Below the pieces are notes generated by a model. It worked only from the letters and a program-made list of their open reading frames with translations. It had not been told where the DNA came from and made no database searches. From positions 62,001 to 126,000 of the forward strand of contig JAIXWR010000028.1 in NCBI GenBank assembly GCA_027491155.1: a DNA stretch of 64,000 nucleotides, written 5' to 3'. A program made the position numbers and the translations under genes. Shown in pieces: positions 43,809 through 54,784 of this stretch (its first letter is position 1; the number at the start of each line of letters is the position of its first letter). Source of the stretch: Verrucomicrobiaceae bacterium (GTDB lineage Bacteria; Verrucomicrobiota; Verrucomicrobiia; Verrucomicrobiales; Akkermansiaceae).

Positions 43809-44123
43809 TCACTCCGGCTTACAACTCTCCCCCAGCCACTTCAAATACCCCGCCAGCCCCGCCGCCACCGGCAAGGCGAGGATCTCCGGCACCTCGTACG
43901 GATGCAGCTCCTCCAACGCCGCCTCCAGCTCCGGATAGCGCGTCGTCTTGATCACCGCCAGCACCTCGCCCGCGCGCTCGACCTTGCCTTCCCAGCGGTA
44001 GATCGACTCCACCCCGGGCAGCAGGTTGACACAGGCCGCGAGCCGACGCTCGACCAGAGCCGTACTGACGGCCCTTGCCACTTCGATGTCAGGATAGGTG
44101 CAGAGAACGACGAACGCTTCCAT
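43809..44123 (-). CDS. cutA: Divalent-cation tolerance protein CutA
   Basis: 104 residues from ATG 44123, typical of the trimeric CutA1 family. VLCTYPDIEVARAVSTALVE, RRLAACVNLLPGVESIYRWE and KTTRYPELEAALEELHPYEVPEI are diagnostic, including the Y-x-P-E-I end of the fold. CutA is linked to copper and other divalent-metal tolerance in E. coli, but its exact role is unclear. It converges with the DUF1501 gene (stops two bases apart). Confidence 0.95.
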   Translation of the reverse strand: MEAFVVLCTYPDIEVARAVSTALVERRLAACVNLLPGVESIYRWEGKVERAGEVLAVIKTTRYPELEAALEELHPYEVPEILALPVAAGLAGYLKWLGESCKPE

Positions 44124-44226
44124 GCCCCATTGTCGCCAAGTCGGCGGAGAGAAGGGCAGCACGAATCCGCGAAAAGTGGATCACCGGATTTGATGCAGCC
44201 CCCCCGGTCTGATAGAGCCTCGGGCC

Positions 44227-46461
44227 GTGAAGCGGAAATGGCGTTGGTGGCTCTTGATGGCGACGGTCTATGGACTCGTCGCGGCATGCGGAAAAAAGGA
44301 GTCGTCCACCGCTTCTAACAGCCCCGCGGCGGTCGTGCCGCCCCCCGCGAAGCAACTCCCCAAGCCGCCCTCGACCGAGTGCCTCGACTGCCACCAGAAG
44401 GCCGCCGAATCGTGGAAAGGTTCCCACCACGCCCTCGCCCACCGCGACATCGGCACGCCGGCCGACGGCCCCGCCTTCGCCGGCCATGAAGTGACCGAAG
44501 GCGACGCCACCTGGAAATTCTCCGGCGGGGCAGCCTCTCCGGAGATCCGCTGGGAGGACAAGACCGCCAAGGACGTGCAGCCGATCCAGAAGAAGCCGCC
44601 GATGGCCATCGGCTACGAACCGATCATCCAGTACCTGCTCGATGCCGGCAAAGGCCGCTACCAGGTCCCCGACATGGCCTGGGATCCCGCGAAAGAGGAC
44701 TGGTACAGCATTTACGAAGGCCAGAACCGCCGCCCGCACGAATGGGGCCACTGGACCCAGCGCGGCATGAACTGGAACAGCCAGTGCGCCTACTGCCACT
44801 TCACCGAGTTGAAGAAGGGCTACGACGCCGAAAAGGACAGCTACCACACCACCTGGGTCGAGCAGGGCGTCGGCTGCGCGCAATGCCACGGCGGCACCCC
44901 GGAGAATCACCCGATCGGCGGCTGCGGCATCGATCCGAAACGGAAATTCAGCGTCGCCCAGTGGACCCACACCTGCGCCACCTGCCACGCCCGGCGCGAG
45001 GAACTCGACGAGAACTTCCAGCCCGGCAATTCCTTCTTCGACCACTACAACCTCGCCCTCCCCAGCCAGCCCGGCCTCTGGCATCCGGACGGCCAGCAGA
45101 TCGACGAAGTCTACAACTACACGTCCCTCCAGCTCTCGCGCATGGGCCACAAGGGCATCGGCTGCACCCATTGCCACGACCCCCACGCCGCCACGCCGCT
45201 CGGCGGCAAGCAGGCCGTCGATACCAACGCGCTCTGCATGACCTGCCACTCCGCCGGGGCGAACGAGGCGGTGGTGATCGATCCCGCCAAGCACGTCTTC
45301 CACACCCCCGGCACGCCCGGCAGCCGCTGCGTCGACTGCCACATGCCGAAGAGAACCTACATGGGCCGCGACCCGCGCAGCGACCACCGCTTCCCCATCC
45401 CCGATCCCCTGCTGACGAAGGAACTCGGCACCCCGAACGCCTGCAACAATTGCCACGAGGACAAGGGCCTCGACTGGCAGATCAAGCACGTCGACCAATG
45501 GTATGGCGAAAAGATGAACAAGCCCGCCCGCGGCCGGCAGCGCACCCGGGCCATCGCCGCCGCGCAAGCCGGCAAAGGCGACCTGATCTCGCTGCTCGCC
45601 GCCTTCGACGTGGAGGAAATCGGCGCCTGGAAAGCGACCCTGCTGCGCCTGATGGAGCCCTGGACCGGCGATGAACGCGTCGCCGTCCGCGCGGAAAAGC
45701 TCGCCACCGATGCCGACCCGCTCGCCCGCAATGCCGCCGCCTTCATCCTCGGCCCGCGGCAGGACCGGCAGAAAACCGTCGACGCTCTTCTAACAGACGC
45801 ATCCAAGTCCGTCCGCGCCGAAGCCGCCTGGGGCGCGCTCGACCGCCTGCCCGCCAACCACCCGGCCGTCACCGAACTCACGGAAATCGCCAGCCACCAG
45901 TCCGACCAGCCCGCCGGCGCGATGCGCATGGCCCGCCTCGCCATCCACCGCCGCGATGCCGCGGACGCCGAGAAATGGTTCAAGCGCGCCATCACCTGGG
46001 ACCAGTCCTCCGCCGCCCCGCGCCGCGATTTCGCCGTCTTCCTCGGCGGTCTCGGCCGCGCCGAAGAGTCGGTCCGCTGGCTCGACGACGCCGCCTTGCT
46101 CGATCCCGCCAATCCCGACATCCCTTACCTTGCCGCCCTCGGCAAAGCGGAGCTCGGCGACCTCGAAGGCGCGGAAAGCCGGCTCCGGCAGACCCTCAAG
46201 CTCAACCCCTCCTTCGCCCGTGCCCATTACAACCTCGGCCTGCTGCTTTCCTCGAAGAACCAGCCGGCCGACGCCATCGCCTCGCTCCGCCGCGCCGAGC
46301 AACTCGACCCCTCCGACGCCGGCGCGCCGTGGGCCCGTGCCACCATTCACCTCCGCCTCGGCGACCGCGCCGCCACCCTGGAAGCCGTCGAAACCACCCT
46401 CGCCCGCGACCCCGCGAACGTCGAGGCGCTGCAACTGAAGGCCGAGCTCCAGTCCCGCTGA
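44227..46461 (+). CDS. Octaheme c-type cytochrome with C-terminal TPR domain, lipoprotein
   Basis: 744 residues from GTG 44227. The lipobox is GLVAAC. Eight CxxCH heme sites are visible in order: CLDCH, CAYCH, CAQCH, CATCH, CTHCH, CMTCH, CVDCH and CNNCH, across about residues 50-420. HEAT/TPR-like helices follow, with clear TPRs near the end (NPSFARAHYNLGLLLSSKNQ, ALGKAELGDLEGAESRLRQT). Similar multiheme-TPR proteins are common in PVC bacteria and are thought to serve in periplasmic electron transfer; the partner is unknown. The NtrB/NtrC-type pair lies ~290 bp downstream. Confidence 0.9.
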   Translation: MKRKWRWWLLMATVYGLVAACGKKESSTASNSPAAVVPPPAKQLPKPPSTECLDCHQKAAESWKGSHHALAHRDIGTPADGPAFAGHEVTEGDATWKFSGGAASPEIRWEDKTAKDVQPIQKKPPMAIGYEPIIQYLLDAGKGRYQVPDMAWDPAKEDWYSIYEGQNRRPHEWGHWTQRGMNWNSQCAYCHFTELKKGYDAEKDSYHTTWVEQGVGCAQCHGGTPENHPIGGCGIDPKRKFSVAQWTHTCATCHARREELDENFQPGNSFFDHYNLALPSQPGLWHPDGQQIDEVYNYTSLQLSRMGHKGIGCTHCHDPHAATPLGGKQAVDTNALCMTCHSAGANEAVVIDPAKHVFHTPGTPGSRCVDCHMPKRTYMGRDPRSDHRFPIPDPLLTKELGTPNACNNCHEDKGLDWQIKHVDQWYGEKMNKPARGRQRTRAIAAAQAGKGDLISLLAAFDVEEIGAWKATLLRLMEPWTGDERVAVRAEKLATDADPLARNAAAFILGPRQDRQKTVDALLTDASKSVRAEAAWGALDRLPANHPAVTELTEIASHQSDQPAGAMRMARLAIHRRDAADAEKWFKRAITWDQSSAAPRRDFAVFLGGLGRAEESVRWLDDAALLDPANPDIPYLAALGKAELGDLEGAESRLRQTLKLNPSFARAHYNLGLLLSSKNQPADAIASLRRAEQLDPSDAGAPWARATIHLRLGDRAATLEAVETTLARDPANVEALQLKAELQSR

Positions 46462-46474
46462 TTGTGAGGTAGAA

Positions 46475-46552
46475 TCGGACGCCCTCAGCGGGTAACATCC
46501 GACGCCCTCGGCGGCAGGATCGGACGCCCCAAAAGGTAGGGTCGGACGCCCT
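46475..46552. repeat. Four tandem ~22-bp repeats (TCGGACGCCC)
   Basis: Copies of T-C-(G/C)-GACGCCC start at 46475, 46498, 46520 and 46542, i.e. every 22-23 bases, about two helical turns. They begin 14 bases after the cytochrome gene and lie upstream of the sensor kinase gene. They could be operator sites or a transcription-end element. Confidence 0.65.
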
Positions 46553-46705
46553 CGGCCGACCGGAACGATACCCGGCAGCCCGACACACTCAGGAGGAAAG
46601 AGCCCACCTCCTCGCGTCTCCACCAAGCAAGCCAGCCCTCCCGCTTGCCATGCCACCCGACCTGCGCCATTCTGTCGCGCCGTCGAGCACCAATCTTTGC
46701 CTTTC

Positions 46706-46732
46706 CTTGGCGAACTTGGCGACTTGGCGGTG
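46706..46732. repeat. Three short CTTGGCGA tandem units before the kinase start
   Basis: CTTGGCGAA, CTTGGCGA and CTTGGCGG start at 46706, 46715 and 46723, ending ~20 bases before the TTG start at 46752. Spacing of 8-9 bases makes simple operator phasing unlikely; this is a low-complexity intergenic word. Confidence 0.45.
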
Positions 46733-46751
46733 AAAACTTCCCCTGCCTCCC

Positions 46752-47927
46752 TTGAAACCCGGCTTCCTCGACAAACTCCTCGCCCGCATCGACCGGATCG
46801 ACCCGGCCGAAGCGCGGCAGTTGCTCGACCGCCTGGTCCGCGAGAAAGGCTTCCTGGAGCAGGTCTTCGAGTCGCTCCACGAAGGCGTGATCGTGCTCGA
46901 TGAAGACGGCGAGATCACCTTCATCAACGGCGCCGCCTGCCGCTTCTTCGGGATCGATCCCGAACAAGCCCCCGGCACGCCCCTGACCGCCCGCATCCCC
47001 GGCCTCGACTGGGCTTCGATCGCCAAGCCCGGCAAGTCGGTCTCCCGCGATCTCGAAATCTTCTACCCGGAGAACCGCTACCTCAATTTCTACCTCTCGC
47101 CCATCAAGCCGGAGGAATCGGCCAGCGAGACCGTCGGCTGGGTCATGCTCGTCCGCGACCTGACCACCACCCGCCAGGAGGCCGAACAAACCCTGGAGTC
47201 CGAGCGCCTCAACGCGCTGACCCTGCTCGCCGCCGGCGTCGCCCACGAAATCGGCAATCCCCTCAACTCGCTGGACATCCACCTCCAGCTCATGTCCCGC
47301 AAGCTCCGCAAGCTGCCGCCCGGCGACCGCGGACCGCTGGAAGAACACCTCAACACCGCCCGCAGCGAGATCAAGCGGCTCGACACCATCCTCCGCCAGT
47401 TTCTCCAGGCCATCCGCCCCACCACCCCGGACCGCGAGCGCTGCGACCTGACCAAGGTCCTGCGCGACGCCCTGCGCCTGCTGGAGCCCGAGCTCGAATC
47501 GCGCGGCGTCGCCGTGGAACTCGACTTGCAGGAGGACTTCCCCCGCATGGAGCTCGACGCCGGGCAGTTCCAGCAGGTCTTCTACAACCTCCTGCGCAAC
47601 GCCTTCCAGGCCATCGGCGGCCACGACGGTGTGATCCGCATCAGCGCCCGCGCCAACGACTTCGAAGCCACCCTTTCCATCGAGGACAACGGCACCGGCA
47701 TCCCGCCGGAGCAGATGGGCTCGCTCTTCGAACCCTACCGCACCACCAAGCAGCACGGCACCGGCCTCGGCCTGCTCATCGTCCGCCGCGTCGTCCGCGA
47801 ACACGGCGGCGAGATCGAAATCCAAAGCGAACCCGGTGCCGGCACCCGCATCCTCATCCACCTCCCCCGCGGCCCGAAGCCGGTTCGTTTGTTAGAGCAG
47901 CCGGTGAGCATCATCGATATCGATTAG
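46752..47927 (+). CDS. PAS-domain sensor histidine kinase (NtrB-like)
   Basis: 391 residues from TTG 46752 (TTG gives a natural MKPGFLDKLLARIDRID start; no ATG lies nearby). A PAS domain spans residues ~35-140 (EGVIVLDEDGEITFINGAAC). HisKA has the phospho-acceptor in AGVAHEIGNPLNSLDIHLQL, and the HATPase has N-box NLLRNAFQAIG, G1 DNGTGIP and G2 GTGLGLLIV. No membrane segment is present, so it senses something in the cytosol. The cognate sigma-54 regulator follows 57 bases later. Confidence 0.95.
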   Translation: MKPGFLDKLLARIDRIDPAEARQLLDRLVREKGFLEQVFESLHEGVIVLDEDGEITFINGAACRFFGIDPEQAPGTPLTARIPGLDWASIAKPGKSVSRDLEIFYPENRYLNFYLSPIKPEESASETVGWVMLVRDLTTTRQEAEQTLESERLNALTLLAAGVAHEIGNPLNSLDIHLQLMSRKLRKLPPGDRGPLEEHLNTARSEIKRLDTILRQFLQAIRPTTPDRERCDLTKVLRDALRLLEPELESRGVAVELDLQEDFPRMELDAGQFQQVFYNLLRNAFQAIGGHDGVIRISARANDFEATLSIEDNGTGIPPEQMGSLFEPYRTTKQHGTGLGLLIVRRVVREHGGEIEIQSEPGAGTRILIHLPRGPKPVRLLEQPVSIIDID

Positions 47928-47983
47928 CTAGATCCGACCGATCCGTCGGCTCCGTCCGATCCCACTCCATCGCCTCCCTCCCC

Positions 47984-49363
<1,380 letters not shown>

Positions 49364-49391
49364 GGCCCGCGGGTGCTCCGACCGATTCCCC

Positions 49392-51236
49392 ATGAGCAGC
49401 TTGCCATCACCCCAGTTCGAGACGGCGGTCATGATCCGCCGGATCCTGTTCTTCCTGGTACTGATCAGTTTCACCCTGCTCCACCTGCTGCCCCTGTTCC
49501 GCGGCCTCGACACGCCCCAGGCGATGGAACAGGCCCAGATCGGCCGCGAGATCGCCCGCGGCAACGGCGCCGTCACCAAGTGCATCCGCCCCCTCGCCTA
49601 CTACGAGGCGGAAAAAGCCAACGACGGCGCGGTCGCCTTCACCGGCTTCAAGGACACCTACCACGCCCCGCTCAACCCGCTCATCCTCGGCGCCGTGCTC
49701 AAGCTGGTCGGCGCCGACAAGGAAGGCGCCTGGCCGATGGGCAAGAACGAGTACATCTACCCGCTCGACCGGGTGATCGCCCTGGTCTCGACCCTGTTCT
49801 TCCTGATGTCGATCGGGGTCACCTATCTGCTGGTCGGCCGCATCTTCGACGCGAAGATCGCCGGGGTCACCGCGGTCCTGATGGTGCTCTGCGACTTGTT
49901 CTGGAAGTACTCCCAGAGCGGCTTGCCGCAAATGCTGGTGATGCTGCTTTTCACCTGCGGCCTCTATTTCACCTACCGCGCGGTCGAGGATTCCGAGGAA
50001 GGCAAGATGCCCTTCGCGCCCGCCCTGATCGGGGCGGCCTTCTTCGTCCTGATGGTGCTCGCCCACTGGATCACCGCCTGGATCTTCATCGGCTACCTGA
50101 TCTTTGCCGCCGTCGCCTTCAAGCCGCGCGGCGTGGTCGCCCTTTCCGCCCTCGCCATGCTCGTCGCCGCGGTGATCTTCCCCCTGATGCGGGCGAACGA
50201 CTTCTCCGGCCAGCCCTTCGGCACCGGCTTCTACGTCCTCTACAACGGCCTCGCCAGCGGCACCGAGTCCACGGTCATGCGCAACCACGACCTGGAGAGC
50301 GCACCGCTGTCGCTCGACGGGCTGCTGCTCAAGATCCTCTCCACCACGCTGATCCAGGCCTCGGACATCGTCCCCTTCCTCGGCGGCATCCTCGCCGCCC
50401 CCATCTTCTTCATCGCCCTGCTCCACCCCTTCAAGCGCCCGTCCATCGCGAACTTCCGCTGGGGCATCGTCCTGATGTGGCTGTTCGGAGCCCTCGGCAT
50501 GGCCGTCTTCGGCATCGACCGCAAGGAAGGCCTCAACCCGAACCAGGTCCACCTGATCTTCGCGCCCGTCATGGCCGCCTACGGGCTGGCCTTCATCTCC
50601 ATCCTGTGGAGCCGCCTCGAGGTGATCAACGAGGTGCCCTTCCTCCGCAACGCCCACTATTTCGCGGTGGTCATCCTTTCCTCCGCCCCGATGGTCCTTT
50701 CGATGCCCAATCTGGTGAAGATCGGCCTCGCCTTCCGCGAACGCGGCGTGCCCCAGTGGCCCCCCTACCTGCCTTCCGTCCTCAACGACAAGATCCCCAA
50801 GCTGCTCGAACCCGAACCGCAGGAAGACGAAGTGGAGAAAATCGTGGTCTCCGACCAACCCTGGGCCGTCGCCTGGTACGCCGACCGCCTCAGCCTCTGG
50901 CTGCCGAACACCAAGCGCGGCTTCGAGCAACTGGAGGAGCGCGCCTCCTCGCTCGGCACCCCCTTCGCCGGCATCCTGGTCAGCCCCAGCTCCAGCGGCG
51001 CCGAACCCGCCCCTGTCGTCCGCGCCCGATACGGCGAGTTCAGCTCCCTCGTCTTCAACGGGCTGGTCATCGACATCACCGCCCCGGGCGTCGGCCGCGC
51101 CGGCTTCCAGATCTTCGACCGGGATCCCAAATTGACCGAAATCTACCGCCGCTACCCCTATCTGGAACCCCTTCAGGGAACCGATATCCTTTTCTACGGC
51201 GAACGCGCGGTGAAGCCAGCAGCCGAATCCAAGTGA
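49392..51236 (+). CDS. Polytopic glycosyltransferase-like membrane protein (GT39-type fold)
   Basis: 614 residues. Many membrane segments (IRRILFFLVLISFTLLHLLP, VIALVSTLFFLMSIGVTYLL, MLVMLLFTCGLYFTYRAV). The first external loop contains GLDTPQAMEQAQIGREIARG and later FKDTYHAPLNPLI, matching the D-containing loop layout of GT39/ArnT-type dolichyl- or undecaprenyl-dependent transferases. A soluble C-terminal part (~residues 470-614) is present. Lipid-linked sugar transfer is inferred from topology. Its TGA overlaps the xseB ATG. Confidence 0.65.
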   Translation: MSSLPSPQFETAVMIRRILFFLVLISFTLLHLLPLFRGLDTPQAMEQAQIGREIARGNGAVTKCIRPLAYYEAEKANDGAVAFTGFKDTYHAPLNPLILGAVLKLVGADKEGAWPMGKNEYIYPLDRVIALVSTLFFLMSIGVTYLLVGRIFDAKIAGVTAVLMVLCDLFWKYSQSGLPQMLVMLLFTCGLYFTYRAVEDSEEGKMPFAPALIGAAFFVLMVLAHWITAWIFIGYLIFAAVAFKPRGVVALSALAMLVAAVIFPLMRANDFSGQPFGTGFYVLYNGLASGTESTVMRNHDLESAPLSLDGLLLKILSTTLIQASDIVPFLGGILAAPIFFIALLHPFKRPSIANFRWGIVLMWLFGALGMAVFGIDRKEGLNPNQVHLIFAPVMAAYGLAFISILWSRLEVINEVPFLRNAHYFAVVILSSAPMVLSMPNLVKIGLAFRERGVPQWPPYLPSVLNDKIPKLLEPEPQEDEVEKIVVSDQPWAVAWYADRLSLWLPNTKRGFEQLEERASSLGTPFAGILVSPSSSGAEPAPVVRARYGEFSSLVFNGLVIDITAPGVGRAGFQIFDRDPKLTEIYRRYPYLEPLQGTDILFYGERAVKPAAESK

Positions 51237-51580
51237 TGCCCGCCCGCAAGAAATCCCCGGACAGCGGAGCTCCCGCCGCCACGACCTTCGAAGCCGCCTA
51301 CGCCGAGCTCGAGGAAATCGTCGCCGCGATGGAGGAAGAGCAGCTTCCCCTTGAAGAATTGGTGGCCCGCTACGAAAAGGGCTCGAAATTGCTCGCCCGC
51401 TGCGAGAGCGTCCTCGCCTCCGCCCGGAAACGACTCCACACCATCAACGCCGGAACCGCCGCCGAAACCGTCGAAACCGACGACGAGGCCGACCTTCCCG
51501 ACGAGGATGACCACCGCTCCGGCCCCGCTGCCGGCACCCCGGACGAACACGACGACGATGACGACATCCGCCTCTTCTGA
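51236..51580 (+). CDS. xseB: Exodeoxyribonuclease VII small subunit
   Basis: 114 residues from an ATG that overlaps the previous stop (TGATG). XseB supports XseA in degrading single-stranded DNA. FEAAYAELEEIVAAMEEEQL and PLEELVARYEKGSKLLARCE are the family core, forming a helical hairpin. A long acidic tail (DDEADLPDEDDH, then a D-run before IRLF) is unusual; family members end near residue 80. It overlaps dxs by 23 bases, so translation is coupled. xseA is not in the window. Confidence 0.93.
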   Translation: MPARKKSPDSGAPAATTFEAAYAELEEIVAAMEEEQLPLEELVARYEKGSKLLARCESVLASARKRLHTINAGTAAETVETDDEADLPDEDDHRSGPAAGTPDEHDDDDDIRLF

Positions 51581-53453
51581 GCCTCCCGCCCTTGGACCGC
51601 TTCTTTCCGCGATCCGCTCGCCCGATGACGTCAAGGCTCTCCCCGAGGCCGACCTGCCGAAGCTCGCCGAGGAGGTCCGCCACTCGCTCATCACCTCGCT
51701 TTCGCGCACCGGCGGCCACCTCGGCCCCAACCTCGGCGTCGTCGAATTGTCCATCGCGCTTCACCGCGTGTTCTCCACGCCCAAGGACAACTTCGTCTTC
51801 GACGTCGCCCACCAGGGCTACGTCCACAAGATGCTCACCGGCCGCGCCGCCCAGATCCACACGATCCGCACCTACAAGGGCCTCAACGGCTTCCTGCTCC
51901 GCACCGAGTCCGAGCACGACTGCTACGGCGCCGGCCACGCCGGCACCGCCCTCTCCGCCGCCCTCGGCATGGCCGCCGCGCGCGACCTCGCCAACGACGA
52001 TTCCCACGTGGTCGCCGTCGCCGGCGACGCCGCCTTCACCTGCGGCCCGACCCTCGAAGCGCTGAACAACATCGCCGAGACGACCAAGAAATTCATCGTC
52101 GTCCTCAACGACAACGAATGGTCGATCGACAAGAACGTCGGCGCCATCGCCCGCTACTTCAACGCGCTGCAGACCCACGCGACCTACGCCAGCGTCCGCA
52201 ACACCGCCGCCGAGTTCGTGGAGAAAATCGCCGGCAAGGCCGTCCGCAAGCTCGCCCACAAGGTCGAGGAAGGCGCCAAGAACCTGCTCTTCCCCAACGT
52301 CCTCTTCGAAAAGTTCGGCCTCCGCTACTTCGGCCCGATCGACGGCCACGACCTGCCGCTGCTGGTCAAGACCTTCGAGCACCTGAAAACGCTGCACGAA
52401 CCGGTCGTCCTCCACATCATCACCGAAAAAGGCCGCGGCTACCAGCCCGCCCTCGACAACCCCGGCAAGTTCCACGGACTCGGCGCTTACAAGATCGAGG
52501 ACGGCTCCACCGACATCTCCGCCACTCCGACCTGCTCCGACATCTTCGGCCGCACCGTCACCGACATGGCGAAAGGCGACGACAAGATGGTCGCCATCAC
52601 CGCCGCCATGCCCGGCGGCACCAAGCTGGAGATCTTCAAGAAGGAGCTGCCCGGCCGCTACTACGACGTCGGCATCGCCGAGGAACACGCCGCCCTCTTC
52701 GCCTGCGGCATGGCCACCCGCGGCTTCAAGCCCTTCCTCGCGATCTACTCGACCTTCATGCAGCGCGCCTACGACATGATCATCCATGACATGGCGCTGC
52801 AAGGCCTGCCCGTCCGCCTCTGCATGGACCGCGGCGGCCTTTCCGGCGACGACGGCCCGACCCACCACGGCCTCTTCGACATCGGCTACCTCCGCCCCGT
52901 CCCCGGCATCGTCCACATGCAGCCGGCCAACGAGGCCGAGTTCATCGCGATGCTGAAATGGATGGCCGCCTACGAAGCCGGCCCCTCCGCCATCCGCTAC
53001 CCGCGCGGCCCCATCAACGGCACCCCGCTCGACGCCCCGGTCGCCCCGATCGAACTCGGCAAGGCGGAAGTCGTCGCCGAAGGCACCGACGTCGCCCTGA
53101 TCGGCCTCGGCACCACCTTCGCCATGGCGCAAAAGACCAAGGCGATGCTCGAAGAGAAGGGACTCTCGGTCGCCCTGATCAATCCCCGCTTCATCAAGCC
53201 GCTCGACGCCACCGTGTTCGAGCGCTTCGCCCGCCAGTGCAAGGTCGTCTGCACCTTCGAGGACCACGTCCTCCACAACGGCTTCGGCTGCGGCGTCATT
53301 GAACTCCTCCACGACGCCGGGATCACCACCCCGGTCGAACGCATCGGCTGGCCGGACGAATTCGTCGAACACGGCAAGCCCGACATCCTCATGAAGCTCC
53401 ACGGCCTGACCGCCGAGGCGGCCTTCGAGAAGGTGATGCGGCATTTCCAATAG
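51558..53453 (+). CDS. dxs: 1-Deoxy-D-xylulose-5-phosphate synthase
   Basis: 631 residues from ATG 51558. Dxs makes DXP from pyruvate and glyceraldehyde-3-phosphate in the MEP isoprenoid pathway, also feeding thiamine and PLP. SRTGGHLGPNLGVVEL, VFDVAHQGYVHKML, YFGPIDGHDLPLLVKTF, DVGIAEEHAALFACGMA and DRGGLSGDDGPTHHG are all intact. The thiamine-binding motif is GDAAFTCGPTLEALNNI with NDNEWSI instead of GDGA.TAG..; the acidic Asp and the downstream Asn are kept, so activity is likely. xseB-dxs adjacency is common. Confidence 0.95.
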   Translation: MTTSASSEPPALGPLLSAIRSPDDVKALPEADLPKLAEEVRHSLITSLSRTGGHLGPNLGVVELSIALHRVFSTPKDNFVFDVAHQGYVHKMLTGRAAQIHTIRTYKGLNGFLLRTESEHDCYGAGHAGTALSAALGMAAARDLANDDSHVVAVAGDAAFTCGPTLEALNNIAETTKKFIVVLNDNEWSIDKNVGAIARYFNALQTHATYASVRNTAAEFVEKIAGKAVRKLAHKVEEGAKNLLFPNVLFEKFGLRYFGPIDGHDLPLLVKTFEHLKTLHEPVVLHIITEKGRGYQPALDNPGKFHGLGAYKIEDGSTDISATPTCSDIFGRTVTDMAKGDDKMVAITAAMPGGTKLEIFKKELPGRYYDVGIAEEHAALFACGMATRGFKPFLAIYSTFMQRAYDMIIHDMALQGLPVRLCMDRGGLSGDDGPTHHGLFDIGYLRPVPGIVHMQPANEAEFIAMLKWMAAYEAGPSAIRYPRGPINGTPLDAPVAPIELGKAEVVAEGTDVALIGLGTTFAMAQKTKAMLEEKGLSVALINPRFIKPLDATVFERFARQCKVVCTFEDHVLHNGFGCGVIELLHDAGITTPVERIGWPDEFVEHGKPDILMKLHGLTAEAAFEKVMRHFQ

Positions 53454-53554
53454 GATCGGGCCCGGCCCGGTGGAGAAGCCGCCTTTTCCCTGCCAGCCAT
53501 CCAACCGCGGTCTCGACGGATCGCGCAAGACGGTCCACCCTGCTTGGAGACCTC

Positions 53555-54388
53555 ATGAATCCCGCCGCTCCCTCCCCGTCGGAAATCGAAGCTGCCATCC
53601 AAGGCCTGCTCTCCTCACTTCCGGAACCCTACGCCACCGAGGCCCGGTCGTTCGCCCGGCCGGTTACCCTCGCCAAGCCGTTCCGCTCGCTGCAAACCAT
53701 TCCGCCCGATGCTTCCAGCCTGTCGGGTCCCGCGCTTCTCGCCGCCGGCGAATCCTGGCCGGCCCGTGATGGAAAGCCCCTGACTTTCCTGGCCCGCATC
53801 AATTTCGCCGATCTTCCGTCCACCGCCTTCCCGCATCCGGGACATGGGGCGGTCGAGATTTTCTTCGATGCCGGAAATCCGCCCTGGGGCCATGATGCGG
53901 CCGACGCGGCAGGACACGCGATCCTCTTCCACCCCGACTCCCCGGGATTGAAGCCCGCGCTCGCCCCGGGCTCCGGCCGCCACCCGCCGCTCCGCAAGCC
54001 TCTGGTCTTTTCCCAAGCACCCGAGTTCACCCCGTCGAGCGACTTCGAAGAACGGTATCAAGACCTCCTCGACACGCTCGACGACGCCACCGGCGAAGCC
54101 GTCGACGATTTCTACCAAACCCTTTCCGAGCTCCAGTTCGGGGACGGGCACCGGGTGCTCTCCCTGCCTCTCCCGATCCAGGGCGACATGGACGAAGAAT
54201 TGGCAATCGCGGCCAGGGTTCGCGGCCTGCCCGAAGATACCCCGTGGGCCTTGTTGCTCCAACTCGACTCGGACCCCACTCTCAACTGGAAATGGGGGGA
54301 TTCGGGATACCTCTACTTTTGGGTTCCAACCGCAGACCTCGCCGCCGGCCGATTCGACCGGTCGTGGGTGGTCCTGCAATGCAATTGA
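53555..54388 (+). CDS. DUF1963 (YwqG-like) protein
   Basis: 277 residues; a GGAG six bases before ATG 53555 supports the start. KPLTFLARINFADLP and GAVEIFFDAGNPPWG near the centre, then PWALLLQLDSDPTLNWKWGD and GYLYFWVPTADLAAGRFDRS at the end are the DUF1963/YwqG pattern (Leu-rich 'LLQ-D' and 'FW'-strand ends). No enzymatic role is known; members are probably ligand-binding cytosolic proteins. Confidence 0.85.
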   Translation: MNPAAPSPSEIEAAIQGLLSSLPEPYATEARSFARPVTLAKPFRSLQTIPPDASSLSGPALLAAGESWPARDGKPLTFLARINFADLPSTAFPHPGHGAVEIFFDAGNPPWGHDAADAAGHAILFHPDSPGLKPALAPGSGRHPPLRKPLVFSQAPEFTPSSDFEERYQDLLDTLDDATGEAVDDFYQTLSELQFGDGHRVLSLPLPIQGDMDEELAIAARVRGLPEDTPWALLLQLDSDPTLNWKWGDSGYLYFWVPTADLAAGRFDRSWVVLQCN

Positions 54389-54412
54389 AGATCGGATAAG
54401 CGAGAAACCGCC

Positions 54413-54649
54413 ATGGCCCAGTTCATCGAGCGAGTCGCCATCCAGTGGTTCGAAATCCAGGCCGGGCGCGTCCGCGTCCGCAAGGGCCACCCGTCCCAGC
54501 TCAAGCTCAACGCCCTGAAGCAGCTCTTCGAAAACGAAGAGCTCCCCGCCCTCACCGGCTTCTGGACCACCCGCGACCGCTGCATCCATTTCAAGCTGAA
54601 CTTCCCCCAGCATCTCCGCCCCGCCGTCCGCGCCATCGTCGATCCCTGA
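54413..54649 (+). CDS. Small hypothetical protein
   Basis: 78 residues, starting 24 bases after the DUF1963 gene and probably co-transcribed with it. QWFEIQAGRVRVRKGHPSQL suggests a small beta-hairpin, followed by a helix and FWTTRDRCIHFKLNFPQHLR. No membrane segment or family recognised; the length and composition suggest a DNA-, RNA- or protein-binding module. Confidence 0.55.
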   Translation: MAQFIERVAIQWFEIQAGRVRVRKGHPSQLKLNALKQLFENEELPALTGFWTTRDRCIHFKLNFPQHLRPAVRAIVDP

Positions 54650-54784
54650 ACGGCGGGACCGCGGACGCCTGCGCCGGCAGCGCTGATTCCCCCGCTTTCA
54701 GGAGATACCCGCTGCCCGGATCCGGGGAGATTGCTCCGGCGGCGTTCCGCTGCTAGGGATATCCCGAACCCGCGCTACCGGCAA

